DNA of 64,000 nt, from the NCBI GenBank assembly GCA_944548615.1, contig OX155964.1, forward strand, positions 186,001 through 250,000. The letters run 5' to 3'. The notes below the pieces were generated by a model, which was given only the letters and a program-made list of their open reading frames with translations, ran no database searches and was not told the origin of the DNA. A program made the position numbers and the translations under genes. This document shows, piece by piece, positions 20,582 through 31,274 of the stretch. The DNA is from Micropterix aruncella. Lineage: Eukaryota; Arthropoda; Insecta; Lepidoptera; Micropterigidae. Position 1 is the stretch's first letter. Each line of letters starts with the position of its first letter.

Positions 20582-23500
20582 CTGGAATTTAAAAATAAAT
20601 CAAAAATTAAGCGACTATAGTATAGGCCATAAAGCTGACCATCTTAAGAGACTTGTCAGAAGGGGTAAAATAAATGCTGACGATTGTAAGGATATACGAG
20701 GTGTGATCAAAAAGTATTGAACCCATTTTTTCCTGCATAAACCAATGAAGTGCAGGAGACACTTCCTTCAGTGTAGATGCGGAGGGGACTCTCAGTCGGG
20801 ATTTTTTTTTCCACCTGCAGAAAGCGTCAGTCGCTGGCAGTTAACCAATGAAAGAAGATGTGTAGTGAGCGGTCGTCGGATTTCAGTTTTTCTTAAATGA
20901 CAGAAAAACTTGAGCAGCGACATTGCATCAAATTCTTCCAAAAGCTTGGCGATACCCAGGTGGAAACCATTCGCAAGATTCAACAGGCTTTCGGGGACAA
21001 TGCCATGAGCGCCTCAGCAGAAAGGAGTGATACAACCGCTTCAAAGATGGTTGCACATCAGTGGACAGTAAACCACATTAATTAAGGTAGGCCATCAACA
21101 AGGCACGCGCATGGTGAGTCTTCACCATAAGGCCAAACCATAACAAAGGAATAATACCAAAGGCCCTTTGTCGCCTTAGTGATGCTGTGCGCCTTAGTGA
21201 TAGTTGTTATTCTGGCTGATTTTATAATAATATGATTTTATTGATGGATTGATTAATTATTTGTATAATGGACAAAAGGGGGAAAACAAACAGTTTTTTC
21301 CTGCTGGCAGTTGTCAAGTTAAGTTATACTTAACTTACAACTGCCGAATATACAGCTACATAAATCTAAAAGTGTGATCAAGGAAAATGGCGTAAACATC
21401 AACAAAATAAGACATGCACATACTGTACGCCAGCGACATGGAAGAACTCCAGCTCTTCATTGACAATTTTTTTAAATTTATTTTTTATTTATTTATTTAT
21501 TTATTTGTATCAAACATAATTATAAAACGCATAAAAATGGTCATAACAAGTAATGGTGCGAAGAAACAACGGCCCACATTCACATGACCATGCTCAGCGT
21601 ATACCCAACTAGGCCAAATATAGCCTGTATCTGGGCATACCGCTTACTTTCTGACTTAGGTGGAGAAGCCTAAATTTTATGAGATAAAATGGGTTGAAGC
21701 TGAACACCACAAAGACCATGTACACGATAGTCAGTATAGTGCCCGAAAACACACCTGCAGGTACAGCATATAGAATAAGACTGATAACATTATTTATTTT
21801 AGATGTAATTTGATTGACAAATGGGATGTGGGCAAGGAGATGAAAATCCGCAATGAAAATTACAAAAAATGTTCTCTTTATCATGAAAAAGGTATTTTGC
21901 AGAGGAAACATCAGCCTACAACTGTAGATAGACTTCTAAGATGCTAGGTATTATCAATATTATTATGGCAATACATAGCTGAAAGGAAAGCTGAACGCTT
22001 ACAGGCACAATGTTAACAAAACTTGAAACACTTGCTTATGTCATGTGTCGTCCCGAAATACACGACATTATGCATCTAATATATTTAGGCAAAATAGCCA
22101 GAAGAAAAGGTCGAGAACGAAGAAAGTCTAGGCTCCGTAATGTACAGGAATGGTTTGACAATTCTACAATGCTCTCGTTTCGAGCGGCGGCCAATAATGC
22201 TGAAATAGCCATAGCAATAAGCTGAGACAACGTTAGGTAGCGGACATGGCACCAGAAGATATTAAGGCAATAAATAACCTGAACTTTGTGCACTAGCGTA
22301 CTGGGACAGTTGCCAAAATTGCCAGATGCGTTTACCGTGTTATAAAAAAAACTACCCTCTTTCTCTGAGCACTCTTCAGATTAATGAATAAAAGTGTGAC
22401 TTGAGTTAACATATCAGATAATGCCTGAGATGTTAAATAAAGTCAACTCGTCTTCCTTTATTTTATGAAACTGTTAGTAAGGAATGCAGACAGACAAGAT
22501 TACTGGCATTTCACATAAAATACATACCTAGCTTGTTCGGTTTTCCCGGCCGCGTGAAGTCGTTGGTACGCAGCTGCGGCATTCTGCTTCTCTATTTCTT
22601 CCCTCTCACGCCTGCCAATAAAATGGTCGATCAATAAAAGAATACGTTATTAATAATATTGAAAACGATTGGGGTGCAAATGTACCTCGAAAGCTCTGGT
22701 TTTGCCGGCACTTCAAGGTCTCCGAGATTAGTAAGTTTTTTATTCTTCTTGACCACTCGGTTGGGGTTCTCCACTTCGATCAGACCGGACACTCCTTTCG
22801 CCTTCGAGGGGGTCTGCCAAAACAACAAAATATTTTTTATATTAATAGATAAAGACATCAATTGATATTGTGGTATTACTTCCAGTGGTATGCATTGAGT
22901 TTGAGTTACAATAGGCATCCATGTATGTCATGCCAAAGTTTGACCTGGGGGTTAGGGGATCAATGGAAACATCCCTAAATGCTGGAGGCGGATTTTTTTT
23001 GGATCAGTTTTTAAATATCACTTTTGTTGACATAAATATGTTTTTTTTTTAAAATTAGTGAAGACTATAATCTAAATAGACCCAACCCATTCAATCTTTC
23101 ACAATAGATAATAAATTACAATTATTAATGAAGGAAAGGGGGAGGGGGCTTTTCTTTAACAAATACTGTCGACGGAATTTGACCAGGTTTTCCATTTTCA
23201 ACCTCCGTTAAAAATCACACCAAGACTAAACTCTAAACTAAATACAAACACCGTTGTTTAAACTAGATGCAAAAAAAAGTCTAATTTATTTATTTATTTA
23301 ATGTGTTCGTTACATATACATTCAAATGCAAGAGCACAAAAGATATATAATTTACAACTCAGAAATTACCACTATATGCTTCTAAATTTAGGCACACATC
23401 TGTCTGAGCCCAGGCTAAATTGCGAATAGCTGAAATGTAAAAGTTTGTTTTCCTAATGTGCCGAGTGAAGTGAAACCGAGCCCGCCTCGCTAGGCACTCC

Positions 23501-26500
23501 TGTAATAAGGCAAGCTCACTTCCTGAGTCTTATTGGAGTGCCCCGGTTGTGTCAGAAAAAAAAACAAATAAATTTTATATACATTAACTAAATATTTTAA
23601 CCGCAGATTATATCATGCATTTGCGATACCGCCTTTTGGCGTACTAATGGTCGCCGTGTGCATTCATGCAAACTTCGTTTTTATTATTGTAATACTGCCC
23701 GACATAATAAAGATAGGCAAATAATTTCGTATCCAACCCGAAGTCTTTTCCCCGATTTACAATTTTCAGGGGTTCATAACTGGCGATATTAAATCGAATA
23801 TACAATTAATCAAGAGGAATTATTCTGCGATAATAAATGCTGGGCAGAAGATTGCACCTTTGCCTTCCTGCAATAAGGTGACTCAATAGTGAAAGCAACC
23901 AGTGCCTGGAAACATAAGAGCCAAAGAGCAGCAGAACTGGAACTGAGTGAAGAGGAGAATGTTTTGAGTCAACATTAAATAAAACCTTAAGATTACAGTC
24001 CACTTTCTGGCCCTTGGCGATAGAAAATCACCATTTTGAGACCAGAATGTATTTCTTATCACAGTTTTGTTTTCATTTGTTGACCTATTTGCAATTAAAC
24101 CTATTTGTCATAACTATAAAATAATCAATATTATTCGCGATACTAATATGGTGTTTTGATAAGATTGCTTCTAAGAAAGTAATTAGACAATTGGCAATTT
24201 TATGCAATTCAGTGATAGTCGTAAATATGTATTAAATAAGCAATATTATTCCAGCCGTTAGGATGTGTTACTACTGCTGAGTGCCAATTGCTATATGAGA
24301 GTCGGTCAGCTTGGCCGGTAGTGCGTGCAAAGTAAAATCGGCCGCAGCAACAATAGGCAATGTTTCTCGAACTGCCCCGAGACGCCGTGTAAGTGATTGT
24401 ATGTTTGGTGAGGCATACAATCACTTACAAGGCGTCATAATCACTTACACGCAATCACTCGTAACCAATCGATACTGGAGTAATCTGGTCGCAATCGGAA
24501 GAAAGGGCGTGAGTGTAAGCCCGCTGGGTAGCACTCCTGGCTATCTCGCGGTTAAGGCGTTGGTCTCTTACGGGCTTGTGGCGGAGCTTGATGGTGGACT
24601 GTTTTTGTCCAAGTCTTCTGCGCTCACTTCAGGGAGACAGAACGACTAATCGTTAAAACTTCCTGAGGTGACGGGCTCGCCCGCTGTAGTTGACAACTCT
24701 AGTTGTTTGGTGAGGCATATTTTATTCTAATTATGAAATTGAGCTACTGTTTATTTTTATCTGTTGTAACAGCGCACAGGCAAAGCCATCCCATCACTGG
24801 CCAGCTCTTAGCGAGATTTCTTAGAGATAGAAGTGGAAGAGCAGATCTCAGAGAATAAATCATTTCAAAAGACGGCGTTAAAATACATTTAATTTAATAA
24901 TGAGAGTGACCGGTTTAAAGTAACTTCTGTTTTATTAAAGGATTTTTGAAGTTTAAGGTTGATGACAAGAAGAGGAGGAGGAGGAGACAAGAGAAGGAGA
25001 ATACCTTCAAAAAGTTTGCAACCTAACTCACAAAATGTTGAAAAAAATTTATAGAAAATATCATAAATAGGGTTTAAGTAGAGTTCAAAGAACTCAAAGA
25101 AACATTCCACTATAAATTGGGGGTCATTCTTCAATTTTATTATGTAACAAATTTCTAAAGACCTAATAAATGGTACCCATGAATAAATATTATTTTTTTT
25201 GATTTCATAAAAAGTTATTAGAAAATCCATGTAAACGCGAATAGAAAGAAAATGGTTAAAGTGTGTTATTAATTCTCTGAATAATGTCATCCAAAATCGT
25301 TTCTCCTGGATTTTGAAATACCCCTAAGCATCTCAATGTTTAGGACTGACACCCGCCCAATGGATCTCCAAGGACTAATTCACAAATTAAACAATTTTAG
25401 TCCAAACCAGCATGTGCTGTAAGAATCCAGGTTATTATGTTGGATATGTCAAGACTTCAGTTAAATTGGAAGTACACCGACGGACATGATTCATATGCGA
25501 GTTTCACCCTATTTGCCAGATCTAGCTCCCCGCGACTTTTTCCTGTTACCTAATTTTTTAAAAAATATATTTCGGGGAAATGCTGAGGTGGAAAGTCAAA
25601 TGCTGAGGTGGAAAACGCTGTAAACCAGTATTTTTTAGGTTTAGTCAAACAATTTTTTTCTGACGGTTTAAAAGGATGGGAGAAACGTTGGACAAATAGT
25701 ATCTAATTGCGGAAGACTATGTCGAGAAATCGATTTTGTGTTGCTTGAAAATACTTGTGGAAAATTTTCAAATGACCCTAGTAGTTATAGAGTAGACAAC
25801 ATTTAATGTCAGCAAAGCTTGATAGATTTTCTGTCTTCTTGGAAAAAAAAAATAATATGACAACGCACCACATGGCAACATAACATGTTGCTTTCTGCCA
25901 GTTCATTATCTTAACGGATCACAGGGCAATCTTTCATTTCAACAATGACAGATCTTTCATTTTAACAATGACAAACAACTACGTTAAAATAATTCAAGGG
26001 CGCAATTAGGACTATTTACATACCTATTAACAAATTAGACTAAGGGAAGCAATATTTATCCTAGCAGAGCGAAATATGTAAAGAAGTTTCTTTAATAAGA
26101 GAGCGCTCACCTCATCTTCAGAAGAACTTTCTTCAGAATCAGATCCAGATTTGTTCTTTTCTTTAGCGGCATCTTCGTCGCTGCTAGATTCACCGCCGTG
26201 CTGTGCACGCCATCTGTGGGGTAATTCAATAACAACTGATACAATATAACAGACAGGATGATGGCATATGTCTGGAAGGTTATAATTACGCCGTGCGCTA
26301 CTGATTAAATGGGTTCTAGTCTCCACTGTAGTAGGCTGGTACTAAACTATCTAATCTTGTAGATGTATAGAGGAGAACATAGCAAAATAGAAGAGTTCAC
26401 CCCCCATCTTATTATATCTTTGCTATTTCTCTGACGGATTCCCGAACACGTTCACTCACACGTACACGAACACTCTCAAAAACATGCCCCGGCCAAAGTG

Positions 26501-29500
26501 GGGATACCGCGACTTCACAGCCTGGAAAATGTGTTCCAAGAAGCAGTTCATTTGTGATCTATCTGTCTTCGTTTATTCCATTTTACACCGCAACGATGAG
26601 TGCTAGCAAGATAATACTGGAACACATGAGCCTAAAGTTGGAAGAAACAGAAAAGAAAAAGCAGACTTCAGAGTGACTACATCTTGAGTGTAGATATTAT
26701 TAGATAAAAATTCAGATGTATCGAACCACGTGTTTTATCTCAATGGTAACACAGACTAGAAACCCCTGTTAGCGGATAGCAGCCACTAACATGACTGGCG
26801 CGAGGCTGAAGATAAGCTGCATCAGATGGCTCGGCAGCGGGTACCCATAGGTGTCAACCGATGGCTTTAGCACTGCTATGTGAAAGGCAATGGAAAACAA
26901 GCATATTATCTTTTTTTCTTTTTACAATCATAGCTGGAAGTTTTGAGTTCTCGGCTGACCTTCAGCGGTCTATTTTAGGTGGACTTGTATACTGGCAAAA
27001 TTCATATCTCCGCTACTCAGAAGAAGTTAATTTTTATGCCTAGCGGCAACCTTATCTAAGCCTCCAAAACAGACATCCAATAATTGTCCGTCCTAATTTT
27101 CTTTCGGATTTAGCATTAAAATGATCACATTTAGTAGGGAGTTTTAAAAAAAAATAAATAAAATACAAACGGAGCTGCCATGGAATTCACCGACCAGAGT
27201 CCGGCCCATCATAATACTATTTTTTTTTTCTTTTACACTTCTGGGGGGTGAGCAGTGGATTCCGGACTTACGAACCGGCTGTGGTAGGTTTAGGACAGCT
27301 GTCTTGCCACATGTGAGCGTTCACCTTACCACCCATTCACTCCCCCTTCGAAGCCATAGAATTTGAGATGCGGAAATCGCGGTTTTAGATAATTTTTCTA
27401 GAAAGGAGTAGATTATTTTCCTGGAGAGACCAAGATCTTTAAAAAGGTGAAACAAAGATTTAGCTGGCAGGCCACGAGCGCCTACTTCCACCGCGTGAAG
27501 GTGAACAGTGAAGCCGTTCCGGGTGACGGCATTTGCGAGGTCATGGTATTTATTTAATTTGTACTCGTGGTCTTTTGGGATATTTGATTCCCATGGAACA
27601 GTTAATTCTACGATAAGGACTATCTTCCTAGATAGAGAGTAAAGAGTTATATCTGGACGCAGGGCTGTGCATCCGAGACTTTCAGGGAATTTATACTGCT
27701 TAGAGACCGAATCGACCTCCATAATCCAATCTGAAGCTTTCTCGATTATTGAGAAAGGTTTTGCAGTGAGATGTTTTTTGCCTTTAGAGCCAACGCGCAC
27801 AAACTGTATTGGGGGTTTGGAGGATACTGTGGAACCCTTGTTGGCAAGAGCCACTGAAAGGCTAAGTACCTCGCGAATAACAGCAAGGACTTTGTCGTGG
27901 CGGTAAGTGTACCGTCCTTGATCCAAGGCCACCTTGCAGCCAGCTAGAATATGTCTAGCTGTGCAAGGGGTGTTGCTACAAAGGGGACATGAACTATCCT
28001 CGGCATAGCTCCAACGAGCGAGGTTACTGGGGTCTGGAAGTGTATGCTGAAAGGCATTTAAATAAAATTTCAGCATCCTGGCGTCCAGTCATACAACATT
28101 ACTTTCCAGTGCATTGGAGGAGGAATGCAAAAGTCTCCAATTGTTGTCCAATCATTCTGGCATTGAAGGTCAATAGCATGAGCCATACTTTTGCTGTCGT
28201 AATCTCCCCGCAAGAGAGACTTCTTCAAGTCCACATCGCTCATGGTTGTACTGCCATACCCCAGACCAGTGCCATTCTGGCTGATTCCAGTAAGGAACTT
28301 TTTGTGGAAGTCAACGCGGGCTTGTAGATCATTTGACTCACTACGGCCACTTACTACGTGCTTCGATATTGCCGGATCCTTGGAATTACTTAGAATCGAA
28401 TTTTTGGTTATTCTGGAGTTGGCGTAGAGCAGAGAGGGCAGTTTTAGAGCTAGCCCAAAATTGTGTTTGGACCTGAAGAGAGTCGAGGGGTCAGCTGGTT
28501 TGGCTAAGGACTACCAGGATTTTAGACTAGCTGTCAGCCCTGAAACAGCCCAATTGAATATGATATAGAGCGGGTAGTCCATTCTTGCGTTTTGACATGG
28601 AACGTCAGACAGTTGTAGTAGGAGGCTACAATGTCACGCACCACAGGTGGGAAGTTGTACCAGCGGAGCGCAAAGTGGAGGAGACTGTGCCGAACTGACC
28701 CAAAGGCATTCTCTAGGTCGAGCCAGCATACATTGATTTGGCGTTCGTGCTGTCTCGCATCCTTAATGGCAGCAGCCAAGAGAGAATTGTGCTCGAGGCA
28801 GCCTGAGACGCCACGCATGAAGCCTTTTTGTACTGACACTCCAAGGTACTCGTTTCGGTGCATGAATTCGCTCATCCTCATGTGGACTATGTCAAAAAAG
28901 ATTTTGGCCACAGTATCTGTCAGAGCAATGGGCCGAGCGTCCTTTGGTCCGGTGCAAACTGGGACCTTCGGAATTAAGATGACTGTCGCTCGGCCGAAAT
29001 TCTGTGGGACTACACCGCTATTCCATATATGTCGGAAGATGGATCCTAAATATTGCAGAAGGCAGGGGCACTTTTTATACACTAAGTAGGGAATACCATC
29101 GGGACCTGGAGTAGAGCCCGACGGCTTCCTTTTTATTTGATTTAAAATCTCATCTAGATATGGGGGTTGAGAGGTGAAAGCTACTGTAGGCAGGTGCGGA
29201 GGTTTAATGCCCGGAGGAGGGCTGTACGTATGGAGCCGCATTGGATCCTCATAAGTGGTCGAAAAGTATTCCGTGGCCATTTCTTCCGGGATTTGGATTG
29301 TGCCCTTAGCGGCAGACAAAACCTTTTTACTGTAGTTAAAACGGTTTTTGTCAAACCGGGATTCCTCTTTGGACTTGAGAAATGCTTCTTTGCGCTTGTT
29401 GTTTTGCGTGGCTACGCTCTGTATCAGTTTGAGTATAGAGCGGTACGCTCGCGAGAAGTTGTGGCAGAGGGCCTTATCTCCGGCTTTCTTGGCTTCACGT

Positions 29501-30386
29501 AGCTGGCGACGAAGTAGCCGCTTCTGCCTACGGAGCTTTGCTTTGAATGCGTTTTCTCTGTGAACTGGGTCGACATGGGTAGATTTTGGGTAAACACCCG
29601 AGAAGTATTCATGGACCGCCACCTGGAAGGACGACAGTTGAACACTGGCAGAGGCATTACGGTTCACAGAGTGGTCAAGGATTGAAGTTAAATTACTATT
29701 ACACGTATTCCCAGGAAGCTTAACAAGAGTGAGTGGGATTTCTATGGGCCCCTTCAAAAGCCAACCCTTCGGCCAAGGCCAGCGGTGAACCGCCCCCTCT
29801 TAGTTTGCCCCTGTTTGTATACACTTCGAAGACCACATAAAACATCCACGACAAGCCCTCAACTGCAATCCCAAGACAGAAGAGGCTGCTGAGGCATACT
29901 TGACAAAGGCCCACTGCAGGCGAATTTACGACAATAGGGATGATCTGGGAAAAAATCAAGAATGGAGACACTATCCAAGCCCCGCTAAAAGAAGATATAC
30001 ACAGGAGTTGTGCGTACCTTCTCTTTTCTTCCTCCTGTTTCCGCTGCTCTTCTAGCTCTTCGGGGCTGGTGAACTTGCGGTTGCGGCCTTTGTGATTTAA
30101 AAACTTACCTGAAAAATAAGCGAAGATAGTGACCACGCGATCTAACACTAATAAACACGAAAAATACGTCAATATCCCAAGGCAGCCGCGAATGCCAAGG
30201 TCCGCCAGAAATAGAAAAACACAATTTCTATTACTGAAATTCTTGCCTGATCGTTCGCAGATGATATTTGGTAGATACGGGCGAAATTCCAAAACAAATA
30301 TCAATATTTAATCAAATAAAATACGAAACAAAAAGCAATACGATTTGACAGCTTGTGCAAAATTTATTTTACGAACCTTTAGGCAT
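20467..30386 (-). CDS. PDAP1: PDAP1 / HASPP28-like phosphoprotein (6 exons, complete)
   Basis: Exons in transcript order are 30377-30386, 30018-30108, 26111-26213, 22686-22813, 22528-22611 and 20467-20581, giving 531 nt and 176 residues plus a stop. The product matches the 28-kDa heat- and acid-stable phosphoprotein family, about 181 residues in mammals. It has a basic start (MPKGKFLNHKGR), FTSPEEL, a Ser/Glu/Asp stretch with casein-kinase-like sites, the family signature VSGLIEVENPNRVVKKNKK, then LSRREREEIEKQ, AAGKTEQARADLARL and a Lys/Glu-rich end. The family is cytoplasmic, acidic and largely disordered. Reported links are to PDGF-A binding and to mRNA-associated growth control (family knowledge). 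All phases agree (1, 2, 0, 2, 2). Introns 3 to 5 are full of transposon remnants, but no exon is disrupted. Confidence 0.96.
20695..21200 (+). mobile_element. Mariner-like element, 5' end and transposase N-terminus
   Basis: TA followed by CGAGGTGTGATCAAAAAGTA is a mariner-type inverted terminal repeat. The coding start at 20897 reads MTEKLEQRHCIKFFQKLGDT and QVETIRKIQQAFGDNAMS, the helix-turn-helix start of mariner transposases. Frameshifts follow, with RPSTRHAHGES visible later. No DDD catalytic core. It lies in intron 5 of PDAP1, opposite strand. Confidence 0.85.
21400..22260 (+). pseudogene. RTE-type retrotransposon fragment
   Basis: Broken frames read ILYASDMEELQLFIDN, DKWDVGKEMKIRNENYKKC and, at 22010-22225, a 71-residue frame with IHDIMHLIYLGKIARRKG and LRNVQEWF, then SFRAAANNAEIAIAIS. 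This is the conserved end of RTE-like ORFs (QGKIxGKRGxGRR, WLxNLRxW). A TTTA microsatellite (21487-21512) interrupts it. Confidence 0.75.
21487..21512. repeat. TTTA microsatellite
   Basis: TTATTTATTTATTTATTTAT run inside the RTE fragment; likely grew from a retrotransposon tail. Confidence 0.85.
22528..22611 (-). CDS. PDAP1: PDAP1 exon 5
   Basis: It encodes RREREEIEKQNAAAAYQRLH and AAGKTEQAR, a charged helix conserved through animals. The acceptor is TTGGCAG and the donor TAG|GTATGT. It enters and leaves in phase 2. Confidence 0.95.
22686..22813 (-). CDS. PDAP1: PDAP1 exon 4 (IENPNR signature)
   Basis: It encodes TPSKAKGVSGLIEVENPNR and VVKKNKKLTNLGDLEVP, the most conserved block of the family. 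It ends at LS plus two bases of Arg. The acceptor is TTGGCAG and the donor CGAG|GTACAT. Confidence 0.96.
22814..24380. other. PDAP1 intron 4, left part
   Basis: AT-rich with a TTTA-like tail at 23281-23300. No coding feature supported. Confidence 0.4.
24440..24703 (-). repeat. SR1 repeat, copy 2 (partial)
   Basis: It runs from CTCGTAACCAATCGATACTG to GACGGGCTCGCCCGCTG plus GTTGACAACT, matching copy 1 across the terminal 260 bp. The 15-mer TGTTTGGTGAGGCAT flanks the insert on both sides (24402-24416, 24704-24718). Confidence 0.8.
25430..25800 (+). mobile_element. Mariner-like element, transposase C-terminus
   Basis: Frames read LPDLAPRDFFLL (the mariner SPDLAPxDFxLF box), then after a frameshift AEVENAVNQYFLGLVKQFFS and DGLKGWEKRWTNSI. 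Interrupted and incomplete, in intron 3 of PDAP1. Confidence 0.75.
26111..26213 (-). CDS. PDAP1: PDAP1 exon 3 (acidic serine stretch)
   Basis: It encodes RWRAQHGGESSSDEDAAK followed by alternating Ser/Asp/Glu ending SSSEDE. This corresponds to the phosphoserine-rich acidic part of the family. The acceptor is CCACAG and the donor GAG|GTGAGC, phase 0. Confidence 0.95.
26214..27170. other. PDAP1 intron 3, right of exon 3
   Basis: AT-rich intronic sequence with no supported feature before the retrotransposon that follows. Confidence 0.4.
27321..28076 (-). pseudogene. REL element: zinc knuckle and endonuclease domain
   Basis: A 251-codon frame. Near residues 31-51 it has CPLCSNTPCTARHILAGC (CCHC-type). 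Near residues 138-160 the PD-(D/E)xK-like core RPDI...VELTVPWE is intact, followed by KYHDLANAVTRNGFTVHLHA. In an alternate frame coding resemblance continues upstream to about 28500. Confidence 0.85.
28534..29757 (-). pseudogene. REL element: N-terminal and RT palm part
   Basis: A 407-codon open frame with a Lys/Arg-rich lead (RRQKRLLRRQLREAKKAG), RT motifs 1 to B (TPGPDGIPYL, WLDLENAFGSV with the first catalytic Asp, GLFQG), then a stop. The YxDD box is absent. The true start is unclear; the frame may begin upstream near 29900. Confidence 0.85.
30018..30108 (-). CDS. PDAP1: PDAP1 exon 2
   Basis: It encodes GKFLNHKGRNRKFTSPEEL and a Glu/Lys-rich helix ending EEEKRR. The acceptor is TTTTCAG and the donor AAG|GTACGC. 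It leaves in phase 2, as exon 3 needs. Confidence 0.95.
30377..30386 (-). CDS. PDAP1: PDAP1 exon 1 (10-nt coding part)
   Basis: On the minus strand ATG CCT AAA G is followed by a GTTCGT donor. It supplies MPK plus the first base of Gly, matching the conserved MPxG start. The next exon begins with GT, completing the Gly. No other ATG with a usable donor was seen upstream. Confidence 0.85.
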
Positions 30387-30389
30387 TAT

Positions 30390-30975
30390 AAAACACTAGT
30401 TCTACGTTTAATCAGTAGAAGGGAGCGCGGATAGAAGGCAAATATCAGAAAATGCTGATATTTTCACGATTTATTCCACGTTTTCCTAATAAGATCAAAC
30501 TGACGACATCCGCCTTTGTGAAAACGCCAGTGACTAAACTAATAGAGATGGGCGCATTTTATATCTAAGAGTTTAATAGTACTCGTTTGGATCAGGGGTC
30601 TATTCTTCAAAAAAAGAGCAAGCTAAATTTCTTCTTCTTCTTCTTCTTTTATTTTGGCAATTCCGCTAGCGCAAGCGATTGGTGCCAGTTTTTTATCAGT
30701 CTTTCTTCTTAGTGCTTCCCGATGAATGGGGGATCTATGGTTAGTAAACCCCCACCTTAAACAATGACCAAGAACAGACAAATCACTTCACATTTACATG
30801 TCTTATAAAATGGAAATATTTCAATTCTACCATGCACTAACTACATGTCCTTTGGGGATATTTTCCTGTGGACATCACATTGTGGATATTAAAAGGACAG
30901 GATATTCTAATTAGGATGTTACATGGGTGTGGATGTTTATAAAATGGCGAGTAAAAAGGTTAAATTTGCATCTTG
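30390..30975. other. PDAP1 promoter side and retroelement 3' flank
   Basis: Holds the candidate initiator near 30500 and a TTC microsatellite (30631-30650) that may mark the 3' tail of the large element to the right. No coding sequence. Confidence 0.4.
30499..30503 (-). promoter_or_regulatory. Candidate PDAP1 initiator (TCAGT)
   Basis: ACTGA on the plus strand reads TCAGT, the arthropod initiator core, on the transcript strand. It lies about 115 nt upstream of the ATG. No TATA box was seen. Short motif, so inference only. Confidence 0.35.
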
Positions 30976-30977
30976 AA

Positions 30978-31230
30978 TTATATCGACACGTTATTAAGGG
31001 AAATAAACTTTGTAATGTTTTTATAAACTTTGATCGAATTCGATGCCAATAGGATGTCAATTTTTGTTGGGAGGCAGATTTTATATTTTACTAAATTTGG
31101 AATAAATGATGGGTAGTTGTTGAGAAGGGGACAGTTAAAGAATATGTGATCTAATGTGCAATTGTGGTAGCCACAGTCGCACTGGGGGGAGGGCAGCACG
31201 TTTATGCGGAAGAGATGAGAGGGGGTGGAG
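30978..31230 (-). pseudogene. ORF2 C-terminal Cys/His motif
   Basis: The frame reads VLPSPQCDCGYHNCTLDHIF and FNCPLLNNY. This CxC...H...C pattern ends many I/R1-type ORF2 proteins. Out of frame with the RNase H part. Confidence 0.75.
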
Positions 31231-31274
31231 CAGTGTCCTTTCGCATTCTGCAGATTGATGTTATTTCCTTCCGC

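Larger units (their letters stand above)
27175..29980 (-). mobile_element. REL-endonuclease non-LTR retrotransposon, internally deleted
   Basis: In order on the minus strand: a basic linker, RT motifs GSTPGPDGIPYLVYKK, ATVILIPKVP, DARPIALTDTVAKIF, INVCWLDLENAFGSVRHS and IGLFQG. The frame then breaks near 28530 and resumes after motif C would have been. The C-terminal part (28076-27321) has a zinc knuckle CPLCSNTPCTARHILAGC and a restriction-like endonuclease core, RPDITLYSLSRKIVLIVELT then VPWE. This architecture is that of single-ORF elements of the R2/NeSL/HERO group, which cut their target with the C-terminal domain. The 3' UTR reaches about 27175. The element sits in intron 3 of PDAP1, same strand, and cannot be autonomous. 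Confidence 0.85.

Noticed and set aside
24889..25290. 133-codon minus-strand frame
   Set aside because: AT-rich and hydrophobic with no family resemblance, inside a PDAP1 intron with no splice support.
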